DNA of 43,453 nucleotides from Oscillospiraceae bacterium (GTDB lineage Bacteria > Bacillota > Clostridia > Oscillospirales > Oscillospiraceae). Positions 32,546 to 43,012 of the stretch are shown in pieces. Within the stretch, counting starts at the first letter, position 1. Each line of letters begins with the position of its first letter. The stretch is taken from contig JAFRPC010000012.1 in assembly GCA_017429325.1 (NCBI GenBank), forward strand, positions 1 through 43,453, written 5' to 3'. The position numbers were made by a program, and so were the translations under genes. Under the pieces are notes generated by a model that saw only the letters and a program-made list of their open reading frames with translations, had not been told where the DNA came from and searched no databases.

Positions 32546-35500
32546 TCAGTCGAGGGTCGTCGAATAGCTGATCTGGCCGCTCACCTTCCAGAAGTACAGA
32601 TCATCTGTATCCCTTTGTATAGCACACCACTTGCCGCTGTCCCAGTTCAGGTAGCGCCAGGGGTTGTTATAGAAGATCTGGATGAAGCCCGAATTGAAAA
32701 TTGCCCATTTGCAGGTATCCGGGGAATAGGTGCTCGTCGCACTCAGACCGTTGGTCTTGCACAGGTACGTCCTGGCAGCCTCGTTATAGATCGTGTACAA
32801 CTGGTAAGAATCGCTCAACATTTCACCGGGCAGCTGGCTGATGTCAAAGACGAACTCTTCCCGAATGCCGCTGAGGTGTCCGTTGTTCAGGGTCATACCC
32901 GCGGATTCCCAATCGTACGTGTAATCATTGGTGGAATAGGTATGGCCGTCCGCGACACCGTTTATGACGAGGAAAGGATATTCGTTGTCGTCCGGCTCAC
33001 CTAAAGTGATCAGATATCTGCCGTCTGGCAGAATGTCGAAGGACTCCGTAAACACTTCCGCCTCCAGACCGCTGGCGAAGACGGCGTACAAGGTGGTTTC
33101 CTCCGTTGCGATGAAGTGCGAGTCGTATCGATAGAGCGTTTCCGGAGCGGTTGAACCCTGATAGGGCTGCGTCGTCCAGCCTTCAAAGGTGTAGCCTTCA
33201 GGACCCCAAGCAGCGGGAATCCAGATACCGGTATTGGTATTGGAGATGATGTCACGCGCTCCCTCTGCTCCCTCCGGGACGGAGAAGTGCACGACGTAGT
33301 CACGGCCCAGGGCTCTGACGTAGTTGTCGTCATAGGCATATCCGCAGACGGAGCACTCGTGATGGGTGTAGCCCTGTTCGTCCTCCATCGGGGGGATCAC
33401 GGTATCCGTAAGGATATGGGCGGTCATTGTCTCGCTCTCCCCGCAGACGGAGCAGGTCCGGTAGTGGCCCTCCGCCGTGCTGACGTAGCTGCCGTAGCTG
33501 TGCTCGACAAAATACAGGATCGTGCTTGCCAGCGTGATCTCCTCCTCGCCCAGCGCGTCGGCAAAGTACTTGCCGCAGCCGGCGCAGGAGTAGTAGGCGA
33601 TATTGCCCAGAGCGATACAGGTCGGCGGCGTCGCTGCAATGGGGACGATGGTATGCACGTGAACCTGCATATCATTCGCTCTGGCTTCCTCAATCAACTG
33701 GTCCACCGGGTTGAGCTCCGGAAGCACCGGGATGTTGACCCAGACCGTCACCGCGCTGTTTTCATGGGACGTCAATGTGAGTCGGTAGGTAATGGTGGCG
33801 TCGGTGTAATTGTGCGGCGGGAGGAAGAGGATGGAATCGGTGGACGTCACGCCGCTCAGCGCATCATAGCTCTCCTTGAGCTCCCAGGTGCCCTCGTCCG
33901 GGACGACGGATCTCCAGACGGCAGCTTCTTCGGTGAAGCCATTGGCCTCCGCGGCTGCCGCCTTCGCCTCCAGGCTCTCCAGGGTATAGCCGCGGGTGTC
34001 TGCCAGATCCGCCCGCCCGAGGGCTCCGGTGGCAGGATCGACCCGGTTCAGCTCCACGTCAACGCGCTCCTTGGAGCCCTGGATCACAGGCACGACCCGG
34101 ACGCCCTCGCCGGTATTGAGGATCAGATCCAGAGAACCGTTCGTGGGGATCACGTAGTCGCCGGAGACGTTGCCGGGGTCGGTGGGACTGGTCACGATGG
34201 AAACCGTACCGGCCAGCAGGATGTCCGCCAGGCTGATCCGCAGAGGCGTACCCTCCACGATGAGCTGATCCACCACGCGGGACACGGTAAGGCCGGAGAG
34301 ATCCAGCATTGCGGAGAGATCCTGCAGTTTCCAGGTTGCGCTGACAATGGATTCGGTTTCGCTCAAAGGCTCCAGCTCGACCCAGCGGAGCTCTGACAGC
34401 TCCGGGACCAGCAGACGAACGTGGTTGGTATCGCCGGCCTGGAAGCCGCTGGTAGTGTTAAGATAGTAGCGGATATTGTCGTAGGTCTCGGTCCTCAGAT
34501 TGCTGGTCTGGTCCAGATAGCCCACGGTCATCCGGATGGGTCCCGTGGTGCCGCTGTTTACCGTGGCGTCGCTCAGGGCCGTGGTGAGGTCCAGATCCAG
34601 CAGGGTCATCAGATCGGTGGGATTGAAGCGGGCAGGCGTTCGGGTGGGCGTCATGCGGCTCCGGAAGCTCCACTTCCCGCTGACCGTTCCGTTGGAATTC
34701 TGCTGCAGGATCTCGATGCCGTCGAGGCCTATGTTCAGACGACCCATACAGACCAGATTGACGCCGTAGATCTCGGCCAGGTTGTCGATGCAAAAGTCCA
34801 GCTCCAGCACCTGATCCCCGTGGATGCTTTGATACCCCTGATCCTTCAGGCAGATGTACTTGGTCCGAAGCTCTCCGCCGTTGGGACCGTCGGTTGTGAA
34901 ATAGACGGCAACGGCCAGATCGTTTTCATCCGCCACCAGCAGCTGCTCCACCGTGTCGTGGTTCGTCTGCAGGAAGACGCGCTGGATCGTCTGCCCCGCG
35001 GGATTGTTCACGGTGTGCAGGGTGACGCCCAGATCCGCGTTTCCTCCGCCCATGAGGTAGTAGGAGTCGATGAGGACGCCGTCGCGGACCCGCTGCAGGA
35101 TGCCATAGCTGATGGGAACGTGGACCGGGCGAATGGAATTTGCCTTCACCTCGACGCCGGCAAGCGCTTCGAAATAGTTGGCGTTCAGCCCCAGGGCGTA
35201 GAACACGGGTCTGCCTGCGCTGTCCGTGGCGTAATTCATGCTGCCGGTACCAATGCGCAGAGCGCTCTGGGTGAGGGTGTCGGTGTACAGCACCTCAGAG
35301 GAGAGAGAATAGCCGCTGGGATCGGTGGCCGCACTGTCGGTGGAGGGATAGAGGAGCAGATTCAGCGTGTCGTTCTTGGAGTTGGGCTCCCGGGTGACCG
35401 TAGAGGTCCAGGCCTGGTCGCCGATGGGGAAACTGTTCTCGTTGAAGCCGATGTTGATGGTGACGATTGAGGTTCCGATAATCTGGCTCTCCGGGTCATC

Positions 35501-38500
35501 CGGCTTGGGCGGCTTGAAGGTCTGGATGTCCTTGGTCAGGCTCTGAGGCCGGTTCCAGGTACACTTCAGGGCCAGACCCTGTCCCTCTGGATATTTGAAG
35601 TCGTACTCGCCGTTGCCGTTGATGTAGCGGGAGCCGGGTCCCTGGACCAGATAGGCGGAGACGTTGTCGATGGTCCAGTGGGTCGCCACGCTGCTTCGGA
35701 TCTGGAGCTGCATCTTCGACAGCTGGGAGATGTCGTCCACATCCACGTAGAATTTGTCGGTGGTACCCGGGCGGAACTGATAATCCGGATTGCTGACGCA
35801 GAAGTCCATGGTCTCGGTCACGCCGTCCACGGTCCGGGTGTATTTGTTCTCCAGACCGGAGTAATCGTTCATCAGCTGGATGATGTCCACAGGATCCATC
35901 GCTATGGTCCCGCCATTGTGGTCATAGTAATCCATGCTCATGCGCATGCCGCACTCCAGGATCGGATCCTGGACCATGAAGGTTTCGCCGTTGGCGTTGG
36001 TGGCGGGGTTCGCTGCATAGCTGCCGGTGGAGATCGCGATCAGCAGTTTGGTGCTGTAGCTGGTCTTGTTGATCTCAAAGGTGTGGGCGATCTCCGAGAT
36101 GGTGCGGCCCTCCGTGCCCCGGGTGGAGCCGGCGGCGCCGGGATCCCGGTAGTCGATGCCGACCCAACCCAGGCCGTCCGGAGAATCGCTGTCGGCGGTC
36201 CAGGTGGGGCTGATCCTGCCGGTGCTCTGCTTCCTGACCTTGATGTACTGGATCTTCAGCTTGTCGTAGATATCGCTGTTGGAGTCCTGGTCGTCCGGGA
36301 TAATCCGGATGGAGGTCAGATCGCCGTAATCCTGGGTAGTGGGGATGTCGAAGCTGGCTTCCGCGCCTGTACGGAAGGCGTCCGCCTGGAGCTGCTGGTT
36401 GGCCAGCACGCAGCCGCTCTTGCCGTCCTCGAAGATGAGCTGGAAATAGAACAGGTTGGCGGAGCCGCAGTCGTCGTTGGCGGCGTTGACCTTGTCGCTG
36501 GCCACCTTCACCGTCACTCTGTAGAGACAGCGTTCCTTGGTGAAGCCCAGATCCCGAAGCGTGTCCTCATAAGTCATATAGTAGCGGTAATCCGACCAGT
36601 CAAAGGGCTCCTCGGTGGAGACCTCCGTGCTGCTGCCGTCGAATTCATGATACTTGTCGTCGTCCTGGATCAGATTGCCGGGGGTCCAGCCGGAATCGGG
36701 ATCCGTAGGATCCGGCGCGTCATCCGGGGTGTCATAGATGATGCCGCACTCGAAGCAGGGGCTTTGGGCTGTGACCTCCCGGGAGACGACCACATGGGAT
36801 TTCAGATTCTGGGTGCTGGTCCACGGCTCGTCGATCTCATTCCAGCAGATGACCCGGGAGCTGTAGGAGCTGACCAACTGGACCCGGATGCCCTTGAACT
36901 GCCACTCATCCGGGCCGTCCACCTTGACCGAGACGGTCCGGAACTGCTTGACGTCGGACAGAGGCACAAGAAACTGGACCGTGCCAGCGGTGCGCAGGCC
37001 GTAGTTGTAGGCAAAATCGCTCACGTTGCCCGGCCATTCGCCGTAGTACTGCTTTATATAATTCTTCAGCCGCAGTTCGCTGGTGTTGACCTCCTGGTCG
37101 CGCATGTTGAGATAGCGGAATTTGAGATAGATATCCTTTTCCGTGCCGGCGTTGGACACGTTGTCCGTGGTGATGGTGATCAGATAGTATTTTCGGCTGT
37201 CGCCGGGCCGGAGCTTCATGCCGTCCCGGTAATTCACCATGGGAAGGAGGGACACGGTGCCGGCGTCCAGATCCACGCCCTCCACGCTGCCGGCCACGAT
37301 GGCCGCGCCGGGTTCCTGCGCCCCGGGGGTGAAGCTGTAGCGCAGGCTGGCGCCGTTATAGCCGATCTTGACGGAGACCTCCCGATAGGCGGCGATACAG
37401 ACGTAGGAGACGACCTCCTTGTTGGAGGTGGAGACGCGGCCGGGGCGGATCGTCTGATCCGCGCCTGAGGCGGTCCGGATATGGGTCTTTTCCCGGGCCT
37501 TGGACTCTCCGATGGACAGCTCCGGTCCCACAGAGACGCCGTTCGGCTCTTCCACGGAGGTGAGCTCCTTGAAGTCCGGCAGCATGAGGGAGACGGCGAT
37601 GGAGTCTCCCTGCTGGGCGAAGCCCGCGATGGCGACGTCTCCGTGATTGTCTCCGGAGGCGAGCTTCTCCATGGTCCAGCCCAGGGAGTCAACGATCACG
37701 GGGGCGCTGTGCTCCCGGATGCAGCCGTAGATGTCCCGGTAATAGAGGCGCAGGGCGGCGGCCTCGCAGAGCTTCAGGCTGCTGATCTTGCTTTCGGAGC
37801 CGGCCTCGTAGGAGCCGGCCAGACACTCAAAGCCGCCGTCGAGAATATCTGCCAGGGTGATCTCGAAAACAACCCGATTGGTGACCTGGGACTCGTGCTG
37901 GGTGCCCACGAAGTTGGGCTTGCCGGAGGAGGCCGCGGTTTGGGTATTGACCAGAATGACGCCGGCGGCTGTGGAGGTGGAGCTGGAACAGGTGATGTTG
38001 AAGACGCCGGCGCTGCTGTTCCAGCGGAAGATACCGCCGCCCTGGGCCATGACCACGTCGGCGATGATCTCGCCCTTGTAGTCGATATAGCCGTCGTCGG
38101 AGTACCAGCCGTACATCTCCAGGCCGTAGAGCGTGTCAACCCGGCTGACGCGCATGCCCTGGCAGGCCCAGGCGCTGGGCGCAACCTTGGGTTTGCCGTC
38201 GGAGCCGACGGTTTCCTCCAGCCGGCCGAAGATCTGGATCCGGTCGATGGTCTCCACCGGCTCCGGCGTGTTGAAGAGGAGCTGGTCCGTGTGGACGCTG
38301 CCCAGGCCCTTCCGGTCCTGCAGGCTCGCGGTGGTGTAGCCGAAGATGGTTTCCACCTGCTGCCGGCGGCTGTCCCGGCTGCCCACGGCGTGGGCGGTGT
38401 TCATGCTCTTTTGCATAGCGTCCTTGCCGGGGAAGATGACCGCGGAGCGGGTCTTGGCGCTTTCGCCGGTGCCTGTGGTGTAGTAGATGACGAAATACTT

Positions 38501-38791
38501 GACGTTGTCCGCCGTACCGCCGCCCCGGACGGAGCCGGTGCTGACCTCCAGCATGTAGGTGTTGGTCATGGGAGTGCCGCCGGTGACAGGGGTTTCGTCG
38601 GAGGGACGCAGCGAACGCTCGGTGGCGGTGACAGCAGGCGTCGTCTCTGCGGCCTCCGCCCGGGGCGCCGTCAGCGGAAGCAGGCTCAGGGACAGGCCAA
38701 GGCACAGGAGCAGAGCGACCATGCGCCTGCTCAAGATCCTGCAGGCGATTTTGAAGCGTCCGCGCCGCCTTCTTTCAAGTTTTGGATTCAT
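32546..38791 (-). CDS. Giant secreted protein, 2081 aa, with Listeria-Bacteroides repeat
   Basis: A basic N-terminus and a hydrophobic stretch (MVALLLCLGLSLSLLPL) ending AEAAE form a signal peptide cleaved near residue 48. The long body is beta-rich and without recognised domains, plausibly a chain of Ig- or jelly-roll-like units. Around 1720-1825 come paired CxxC motifs (CAGCG, CSVCG twice), and at about 1830-1905 one InlB/Listeria-Bacteroides (Flg_new-like) repeat (YTFEGWTTQPYQG). The C-terminus has no LPXTG and no membrane segment, so it is either released or held by other means. AAAGGGGG precedes the ATG, 15 nt after virB4. Placement between the two T4SS ATPases suggests a surface or adhesin part of the apparatus rather than an unrelated gene. 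Confidence 0.85.
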   Translation of the reverse strand: MNPKLERRRRGRFKIACRILSRRMVALLLCLGLSLSLLPLTAPRAEAAETTPAVTATERSLRPSDETPVTGGTPMTNTYMLEVSTGSVRGGGTADNVKYFVIYYTTGTGESAKTRSAVIFPGKDAMQKSMNTAHAVGSRDSRRQQVETIFGYTTASLQDRKGLGSVHTDQLLFNTPEPVETIDRIQIFGRLEETVGSDGKPKVAPSAWACQGMRVSRVDTLYGLEMYGWYSDDGYIDYKGEIIADVVMAQGGGIFRWNSSAGVFNITCSSSTSTAAGVILVNTQTAASSGKPNFVGTQHESQVTNRVVFEITLADILDGGFECLAGSYEAGSESKISSLKLCEAAALRLYYRDIYGCIREHSAPVIVDSLGWTMEKLASGDNHGDVAIAGFAQQGDSIAVSLMLPDFKELTSVEEPNGVSVGPELSIGESKAREKTHIRTASGADQTIRPGRVSTSNKEVVSYVCIAAYREVSVKIGYNGASLRYSFTPGAQEPGAAIVAGSVEGVDLDAGTVSLLPMVNYRDGMKLRPGDSRKYYLITITTDNVSNAGTEKDIYLKFRYLNMRDQEVNTSELRLKNYIKQYYGEWPGNVSDFAYNYGLRTAGTVQFLVPLSDVKQFRTVSVKVDGPDEWQFKGIRVQLVSSYSSRVICWNEIDEPWTSTQNLKSHVVVSREVTAQSPCFECGIIYDTPDDAPDPTDPDSGWTPGNLIQDDDKYHEFDGSSTEVSTEEPFDWSDYRYYMTYEDTLRDLGFTKERCLYRVTVKVASDKVNAANDDCGSANLFYFQLIFEDGKSGCVLANQQLQADAFRTGAEASFDIPTTQDYGDLTSIRIIPDDQDSNSDIYDKLKIQYIKVRKQSTGRISPTWTADSDSPDGLGWVGIDYRDPGAAGSTRGTEGRTISEIAHTFEINKTSYSTKLLIAISTGSYAANPATNANGETFMVQDPILECGMRMSMDYYDHNGGTIAMDPVDIIQLMNDYSGLENKYTRTVDGVTETMDFCVSNPDYQFRPGTTDKFYVDVDDISQLSKMQLQIRSSVATHWTIDNVSAYLVQGPGSRYINGNGEYDFKYPEGQGLALKCTWNRPQSLTKDIQTFKPPKPDDPESQIIGTSIVTINIGFNENSFPIGDQAWTSTVTREPNSKNDTLNLLLYPSTDSAATDPSGYSLSSEVLYTDTLTQSALRIGTGSMNYATDSAGRPVFYALGLNANYFEALAGVEVKANSIRPVHVPISYGILQRVRDGVLIDSYYLMGGGNADLGVTLHTVNNPAGQTIQRVFLQTNHDTVEQLLVADENDLAVAVYFTTDGPNGGELRTKYICLKDQGYQSIHGDQVLELDFCIDNLAEIYGVNLVCMGRLNIGLDGIEILQQNSNGTVSGKWSFRSRMTPTRTPARFNPTDLMTLLDLDLTTALSDATVNSGTTGPIRMTVGYLDQTSNLRTETYDNIRYYLNTTSGFQAGDTNHVRLLVPELSELRWVELEPLSETESIVSATWKLQDLSAMLDLSGLTVSRVVDQLIVEGTPLRISLADILLAGTVSIVTSPTDPGNVSGDYVIPTNGSLDLILNTGEGVRVVPVIQGSKERVDVELNRVDPATGALGRADLADTRGYTLESLEAKAAAAEANGFTEEAAVWRSVVPDEGTWELKESYDALSGVTSTDSILFLPPHNYTDATITYRLTLTSHENSAVTVWVNIPVLPELNPVDQLIEEARANDMQVHVHTIVPIAATPPTCIALGNIAYYSCAGCGKYFADALGEEEITLASTILYFVEHSYGSYVSTAEGHYRTCSVCGESETMTAHILTDTVIPPMEDEQGYTHHECSVCGYAYDDNYVRALGRDYVVHFSVPEGAEGARDIISNTNTGIWIPAAWGPEGYTFEGWTTQPYQGSTAPETLYRYDSHFIATEETTLYAVFASGLEAEVFTESFDILPDGRYLITLGEPDDNEYPFLVINGVADGHTYSTNDYTYDWESAGMTLNNGHLSGIREEFVFDISQLPGEMLSDSYQLYTIYNEAARTYLCKTNGLSATSTYSPDTCKWAIFNSGFIQIFYNNPWRYLNWDSGKWCAIQRDTDDLYFWKVSGQISYSTTLD

Positions 38792-38806
38792 GCTCTCACG
38801 CCCCCT

Positions 38807-41800
38807 TTAGCCGTTTGACACCGTGCTGTTCAGGCGCTCCCGGCGTTTGCGTTCTTTTTGGGCCTGCACCAGGCCCTCCAGGGTCTCAAAACTGATGGGC
38901 TCGACGCTTCGACCGTCGAAGCGCATCTTTTCGAATACTGTCATGGTTTTCAGTTCATTGGAGAAGCTGAAGAAGGAGGAGAGGATGTCGTCGTCCTGCT
39001 CGCTCTCGTCTTCGTTCTCCTCCTCGTCTCCGAAGGAGAAGTCCTCGTCGGCGTCTTCGGCCTCGTCCCCGGCATCTTCGGCGTCTTCCGCTTCCTCCTC
39101 CGCTTCGTCGTCGCTGTCCAGGGAGAAGAAGTCGTCCTCCTCCTCGTTTTCGTCGGGATCCAGCAGAAGGTCGAAGAGGGCGCCGGTGTCGAGCTCCCGG
39201 CTAAAGTCGCCGTCGTCGTCAAGCGCTTCCTCCTCGGGCTCCGGCTCAGGCGCCGGAGCGGGCGCCGCGGCGCCGACGCGGAGGGCTTCGTTCTCCTCCC
39301 GCAGGCGGCGCAGCTCGTCGGACTGGGCCAGGAGCCTGGCCTCGAGGGCCTCCAGCATTTCGCTGTTCCTGTCCTCCGGCTCAGCCTGCGGCTGCCTGGG
39401 GGCAGCCTCCGGGTTGGCGGCCCGCTCGCTGCCCAGGTTGTCAATGGCCTCCGACATCTTGTTGACCGCCGAGGCGAAGAGCCCCAGCATCTCGGACATG
39501 GGAGCCTGCTCCGCGCTCCGCGGAGTGGAGGAGAGGGTCTCTGTCATGGCGTCGCGGCGGGCTTTGAGACGGGCCTCCAGCTCGTCGTCGTCGAAGTCGG
39601 GCAGCTCGGGGAAGTCGTCGTCCTTCTCCTCTTCCTCCCGCTCGCCGGGCTCGTCGTCCGAATGGTACTCGTCCGCCGCGAACTCCCGGAAGGTCACGCC
39701 GCCGCGGCTCCCGGCGCCGACGGCGACCAGAAGGTCCTCCCCGCGGCCCCGGGCGGCGACAGCCCGGTCGTGGGCCTCGCGGCTCCCGGCCACGAAGTCC
39801 TCCCAGTTCTCGGGACCGCCCTCGCCGGTGAAGTAAGCGCTCTGGTAATCCCGCTGCTCGAACATGGCGGTGATGCCCGGCTCCGTCGCCACCTGGAAGG
39901 TGGAGCGGCTGGAGGGGCTGAGGATGGTAAAGGCCTGGCCTCTGGGGGCCTGGATGATCTGCTCCTGCTCGATCTCGTTGATGCCGCCGGCCTTTTCATA
40001 CAGGGTAACAAGGTCCTGCATGTCGTTGGGCGCCAGGGAGAAGATGAAGCTGTACTGGCAGGCGTTGATGATGGCGGTGGACTTCCGCGCCAGCTCCTCG
40101 GAGCCCACGAAGTCCTTGATGTTCTGGGTGATGACGATCTGCATACCGTTGTATTTCCGGATGCGCTTCGCCAGCTGGAACATGAAGTCGAGGGCGATGG
40201 GGAACTTGGTGTCGATGAAGACGTGGGCTTCGTCGATGACCACCACGATCTTGCGGTTGGTCTTGTATTTCAGGTTGTAGTCCCGGTTCTTGATAATCTC
40301 GTTGTCCAGATATTTCAGCACTAAGAGCATCTGGGCGTTGGCGATGGTGTTGTTGCGGTTGGCCAGCATGGATTGGAAGTTGAACACGGTGAAGTTCTCG
40401 TCGGTGGTGACGGTGCTCGGACCGTTCCAGATGCTGGCGTTGCGCCCGCCGGTGGAGAACTTGGCGATGTAGTTCATCAGGGACCGCAGCAGGTCCCGGG
40501 TGAAGGGGTTGTCGCTGGACTGGAACTCCCGCAGGACCTCGTCGTAGAGGTCGTCGAAGATTGGGTAATCCGAGGGCTTAAGCCGGGACAGATCCGTCTC
40601 CGGCGTGATGTTGCGGGTCAGATAGACCCGGTCCACCAAGGTGTTGAGGTATTCCATGGCGTCCTTCTCGCAGTCGGGCATGATCTGCTGGAAGAACTCC
40701 TCCAGGAACTGCATATGGGTGGCGTAGCTGCCGCCGGCGGAATCATCGCCGACCTCGTCATCCTCCAAAGCGGTGATAATATGGAAGGGATTCAGTCTCC
40801 CATACTGGGCGTTGCCCACGTTGATAATCTGGCCGTGGAGGTTGGCGGCCAGCTCCGTGTATTCGTTTTCGGGGTCGAGAATGAAGATCTTGGCGTCTTC
40901 AGCGGCCAGGTTCGCCAGCAGGCTCTTGGTGGCGTAGGACTTACCGGAACCGGATTTGCCCACGATGACCATGTTGGAGTTGACCCGCTCGCTGTCCCGC
41001 CGGAAGAAGTCGATGAACACCGGCAGGCCGTCGCTCTGGCCCAGACGGACGCCGCCCTCGTCGGAGATATGGGAGAAGACCCAGGGGAAACAGGCGGCGA
41101 CGGTATTGCTGGGAATGCCGCGGCTCTCCTTGATCACGGGGTCCAGGGCATTGACCTGGGCGCCGATGAAGGCCTGGACCTGGTCGAACTCCATGTTGTT
41201 GAGCCGGAAGCCGTTCTCCTGCCAGGTGCGGCGGACGTTCCGCTTCATATCGCTGATGGTGGGCAGAATGCTCTTCGGCGGCTGAGGGATGCTCAGGTTG
41301 TTGCGGGTGGCTGTGATGTCGTAGGCCGTGACGTAGACGCTGCACTCCAGCAGCGCCTCGCTGTCGCTCTGGAGGGTCGCCAGCAGCTCCTGGAGGGTGC
41401 CGATGTGGGTCTCGATCTCCATGCGTTTGGAATCGACGCCCGTGGCGCTCCACTGGCCCCGCAGCTCCACCAGGGAGTGGTCGATGGCGCGGATGGCCTT
41501 GGTCCGGTCCATGGGGCGGAACTTGACGACCACCTTGGTGCCCGGGTAGCTCATGACCGTGGCAAGCCAGGCGTCATCCACCGAGGTGGGGTAGTTGACC
41601 ACCCGGAAGTTGTGGGTGACGACGTGGTTGATCTCCACCCGCCGGACCTTGATGTCCACGGTCTCGGGCATAGCCCATTTCACGTAGTCCTTGGGGTCAA
41701 GGCTCTCCACATCGCGCTCGTCAAAGTCGATTTGGTTGCTGTATTTCAGGAAGACGGCCAGCTCCTTGTCGTTCAGGCGGTGCACGTCCATCTCTCCGCT

Positions 41801-42985
41801 GCGCAGAAGCTGTTCGGCCTCCTTGATGCGGAGCTCCAACTGCCGCTTGTCGCTCTCAAAGAGGACCAGGTAATAGAAGCAGGTCGTGACCTGACGGTCG
41901 CCGCAGAGGCTCTGAAGCTCGCTGATGCGGTCGTACTGGATCTCAACCCGGGCCTGGAGCTCGGCTTCGGAGAGAAAGCCGTTCTCATAGGTCTGGCGAA
42001 GGGACTGAAGCTTCTGATACTCCCGCTGGAGGTAGTTGTCGTAGATGATGGGTCGCTCCAGCTTGACGATATTGGCGCTGTAGTCGGCGTGGAGGGAGCG
42101 CAGGACCCGGCCTAAGCAGCGCTCGATGGCGTTCACCCGGCGGTGCTCGCTGAAGAAACGGAATTCCACCGGAGCGATCTCCAGGACCGCGCCGTAGTAT
42201 TCCCTGTTCTTGTACTCGATGAAGCCGTCCTGAATGCCGGTGAAGGCGATGATCTCCTCCATATCCCGGCGCTTGACCTCGGCGTCCCTGGCCTCGGCCT
42301 GCCGCTTCATGGCCTCGCGGCTCTCCTCGGCCCGGCGCGTCCGGATCTGCTCCCGTTCCGCGTCGGTGATGTCCTTGCTCTTGAGGCGGCGGTCCTCCTC
42401 CTTGCGGAGCCGGGCCTGCTCGCGGGCCTTGGCGGAGCTCTTGCGCTGGGCGCTGACGTTCCGCCGGGCCAGGGCCTCCCGTTCCGCTTCATCCGCCCTG
42501 CGGCGGCGGCTCAGGATCTCCTGCCGGACCTCTTCAGGGGTGTCGGGATTCCGGAGCATCCGGTCCTCCCGGGCCTCTAAGTTTTTGCGGTGGCGTTCCG
42601 CTTCCCTGCGGCTCTTGCGTTCCGCGGGGGACTCCTCCCCTACTGTTTCGGAAAACAGCACGTCCATGGCGGCCTTCTTCATTTCGCCCTTGCCCCGGGC
42701 CACCAGCTGGGGGTCCTTCTGGAGCCGCTCAAAGCGCCGCTTGTAGCCGAAGAAGGTGAGAATGTGGAGGAAGTAGATATAGTTTGGCTGCTCGTCCAGC
42801 CGGATCAGCAGCAGGACCGTAACGAACAGGATCCCAAGACAGATCCAGAGCTTCCCCGGCAGGTTGGAGAGCAGCACAAAAATCAGCATCGCCATCGCAA
42901 CGACGCCCACGATGATGTCCCGTAGGCCGACGCCCCGGAACAACTCGATATGGACCTTGGTCTTGCCTGGGATCAGTCTTTGCAT
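38807..42985 (-). CDS. virB4: VirB4-type T4SS ATPase fused to a VirB3/PrgI-like N-terminus, 1392 aa
   Basis: The N-terminal ~90 residues with two membrane segments (about 24-41 and 44-62) look like VirB3/PrgI, normally a separate small protein. A charged coiled coil with many Arg/Glu (about 120-245) follows, then VirB4: Walker A VGKSGSGKSYATKS (about 677-690), LDPENEYTEL, and Walker B VVVIDEAHVF (about 912-921), with ITQNIKDF further on. The last ~300 residues are an unusual, strongly acidic, disordered extension (long Asp/Glu runs, an Ala/Pro linker and a short basic end). GGAGGAAGAAGCA precedes the ATG. VirB4 proteins are usually 600-850 aa, so both ends are enlarged. It powers assembly of, and transport through, the secretion channel. 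Confidence 0.95.
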   Translation of the reverse strand: MQRLIPGKTKVHIELFRGVGLRDIIVGVVAMAMLIFVLLSNLPGKLWICLGILFVTVLLLIRLDEQPNYIYFLHILTFFGYKRRFERLQKDPQLVARGKGEMKKAAMDVLFSETVGEESPAERKSRREAERHRKNLEAREDRMLRNPDTPEEVRQEILSRRRRADEAEREALARRNVSAQRKSSAKAREQARLRKEEDRRLKSKDITDAEREQIRTRRAEESREAMKRQAEARDAEVKRRDMEEIIAFTGIQDGFIEYKNREYYGAVLEIAPVEFRFFSEHRRVNAIERCLGRVLRSLHADYSANIVKLERPIIYDNYLQREYQKLQSLRQTYENGFLSEAELQARVEIQYDRISELQSLCGDRQVTTCFYYLVLFESDKRQLELRIKEAEQLLRSGEMDVHRLNDKELAVFLKYSNQIDFDERDVESLDPKDYVKWAMPETVDIKVRRVEINHVVTHNFRVVNYPTSVDDAWLATVMSYPGTKVVVKFRPMDRTKAIRAIDHSLVELRGQWSATGVDSKRMEIETHIGTLQELLATLQSDSEALLECSVYVTAYDITATRNNLSIPQPPKSILPTISDMKRNVRRTWQENGFRLNNMEFDQVQAFIGAQVNALDPVIKESRGIPSNTVAACFPWVFSHISDEGGVRLGQSDGLPVFIDFFRRDSERVNSNMVIVGKSGSGKSYATKSLLANLAAEDAKIFILDPENEYTELAANLHGQIINVGNAQYGRLNPFHIITALEDDEVGDDSAGGSYATHMQFLEEFFQQIMPDCEKDAMEYLNTLVDRVYLTRNITPETDLSRLKPSDYPIFDDLYDEVLREFQSSDNPFTRDLLRSLMNYIAKFSTGGRNASIWNGPSTVTTDENFTVFNFQSMLANRNNTIANAQMLLVLKYLDNEIIKNRDYNLKYKTNRKIVVVIDEAHVFIDTKFPIALDFMFQLAKRIRKYNGMQIVITQNIKDFVGSEELARKSTAIINACQYSFIFSLAPNDMQDLVTLYEKAGGINEIEQEQIIQAPRGQAFTILSPSSRSTFQVATEPGITAMFEQRDYQSAYFTGEGGPENWEDFVAGSREAHDRAVAARGRGEDLLVAVGAGSRGGVTFREFAADEYHSDDEPGEREEEEKDDDFPELPDFDDDELEARLKARRDAMTETLSSTPRSAEQAPMSEMLGLFASAVNKMSEAIDNLGSERAANPEAAPRQPQAEPEDRNSEMLEALEARLLAQSDELRRLREENEALRVGAAAPAPAPEPEPEEEALDDDGDFSRELDTGALFDLLLDPDENEEEDDFFSLDSDDEAEEEAEDAEDAGDEAEDADEDFSFGDEEENEDESEQDDDILSSFFSFSNELKTMTVFEKMRFDGRSVEPISFETLEGLVQAQKERKRRERLNSTVSNG

Positions 42986-43012
42986 TGCTTCTTCCTCCTG
43001 TGGGAAACCGTG

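Noticed and set aside
29652-32567. 971-codon plus-strand ORF opposite virD4 and its neighbours
   Set aside because: It is the antisense shadow of GC-rich genes: low-complexity Val/Gly/Leu/His-rich translation, no ribosome binding site, while the minus strand has clear Walker motifs and a STAS domain.
32546-32700. Sortase-anchored surface protein
   Set aside because: The C-terminus of the 2081-aa protein has no LPXTG-like motif, hydrophobic segment or basic tail.
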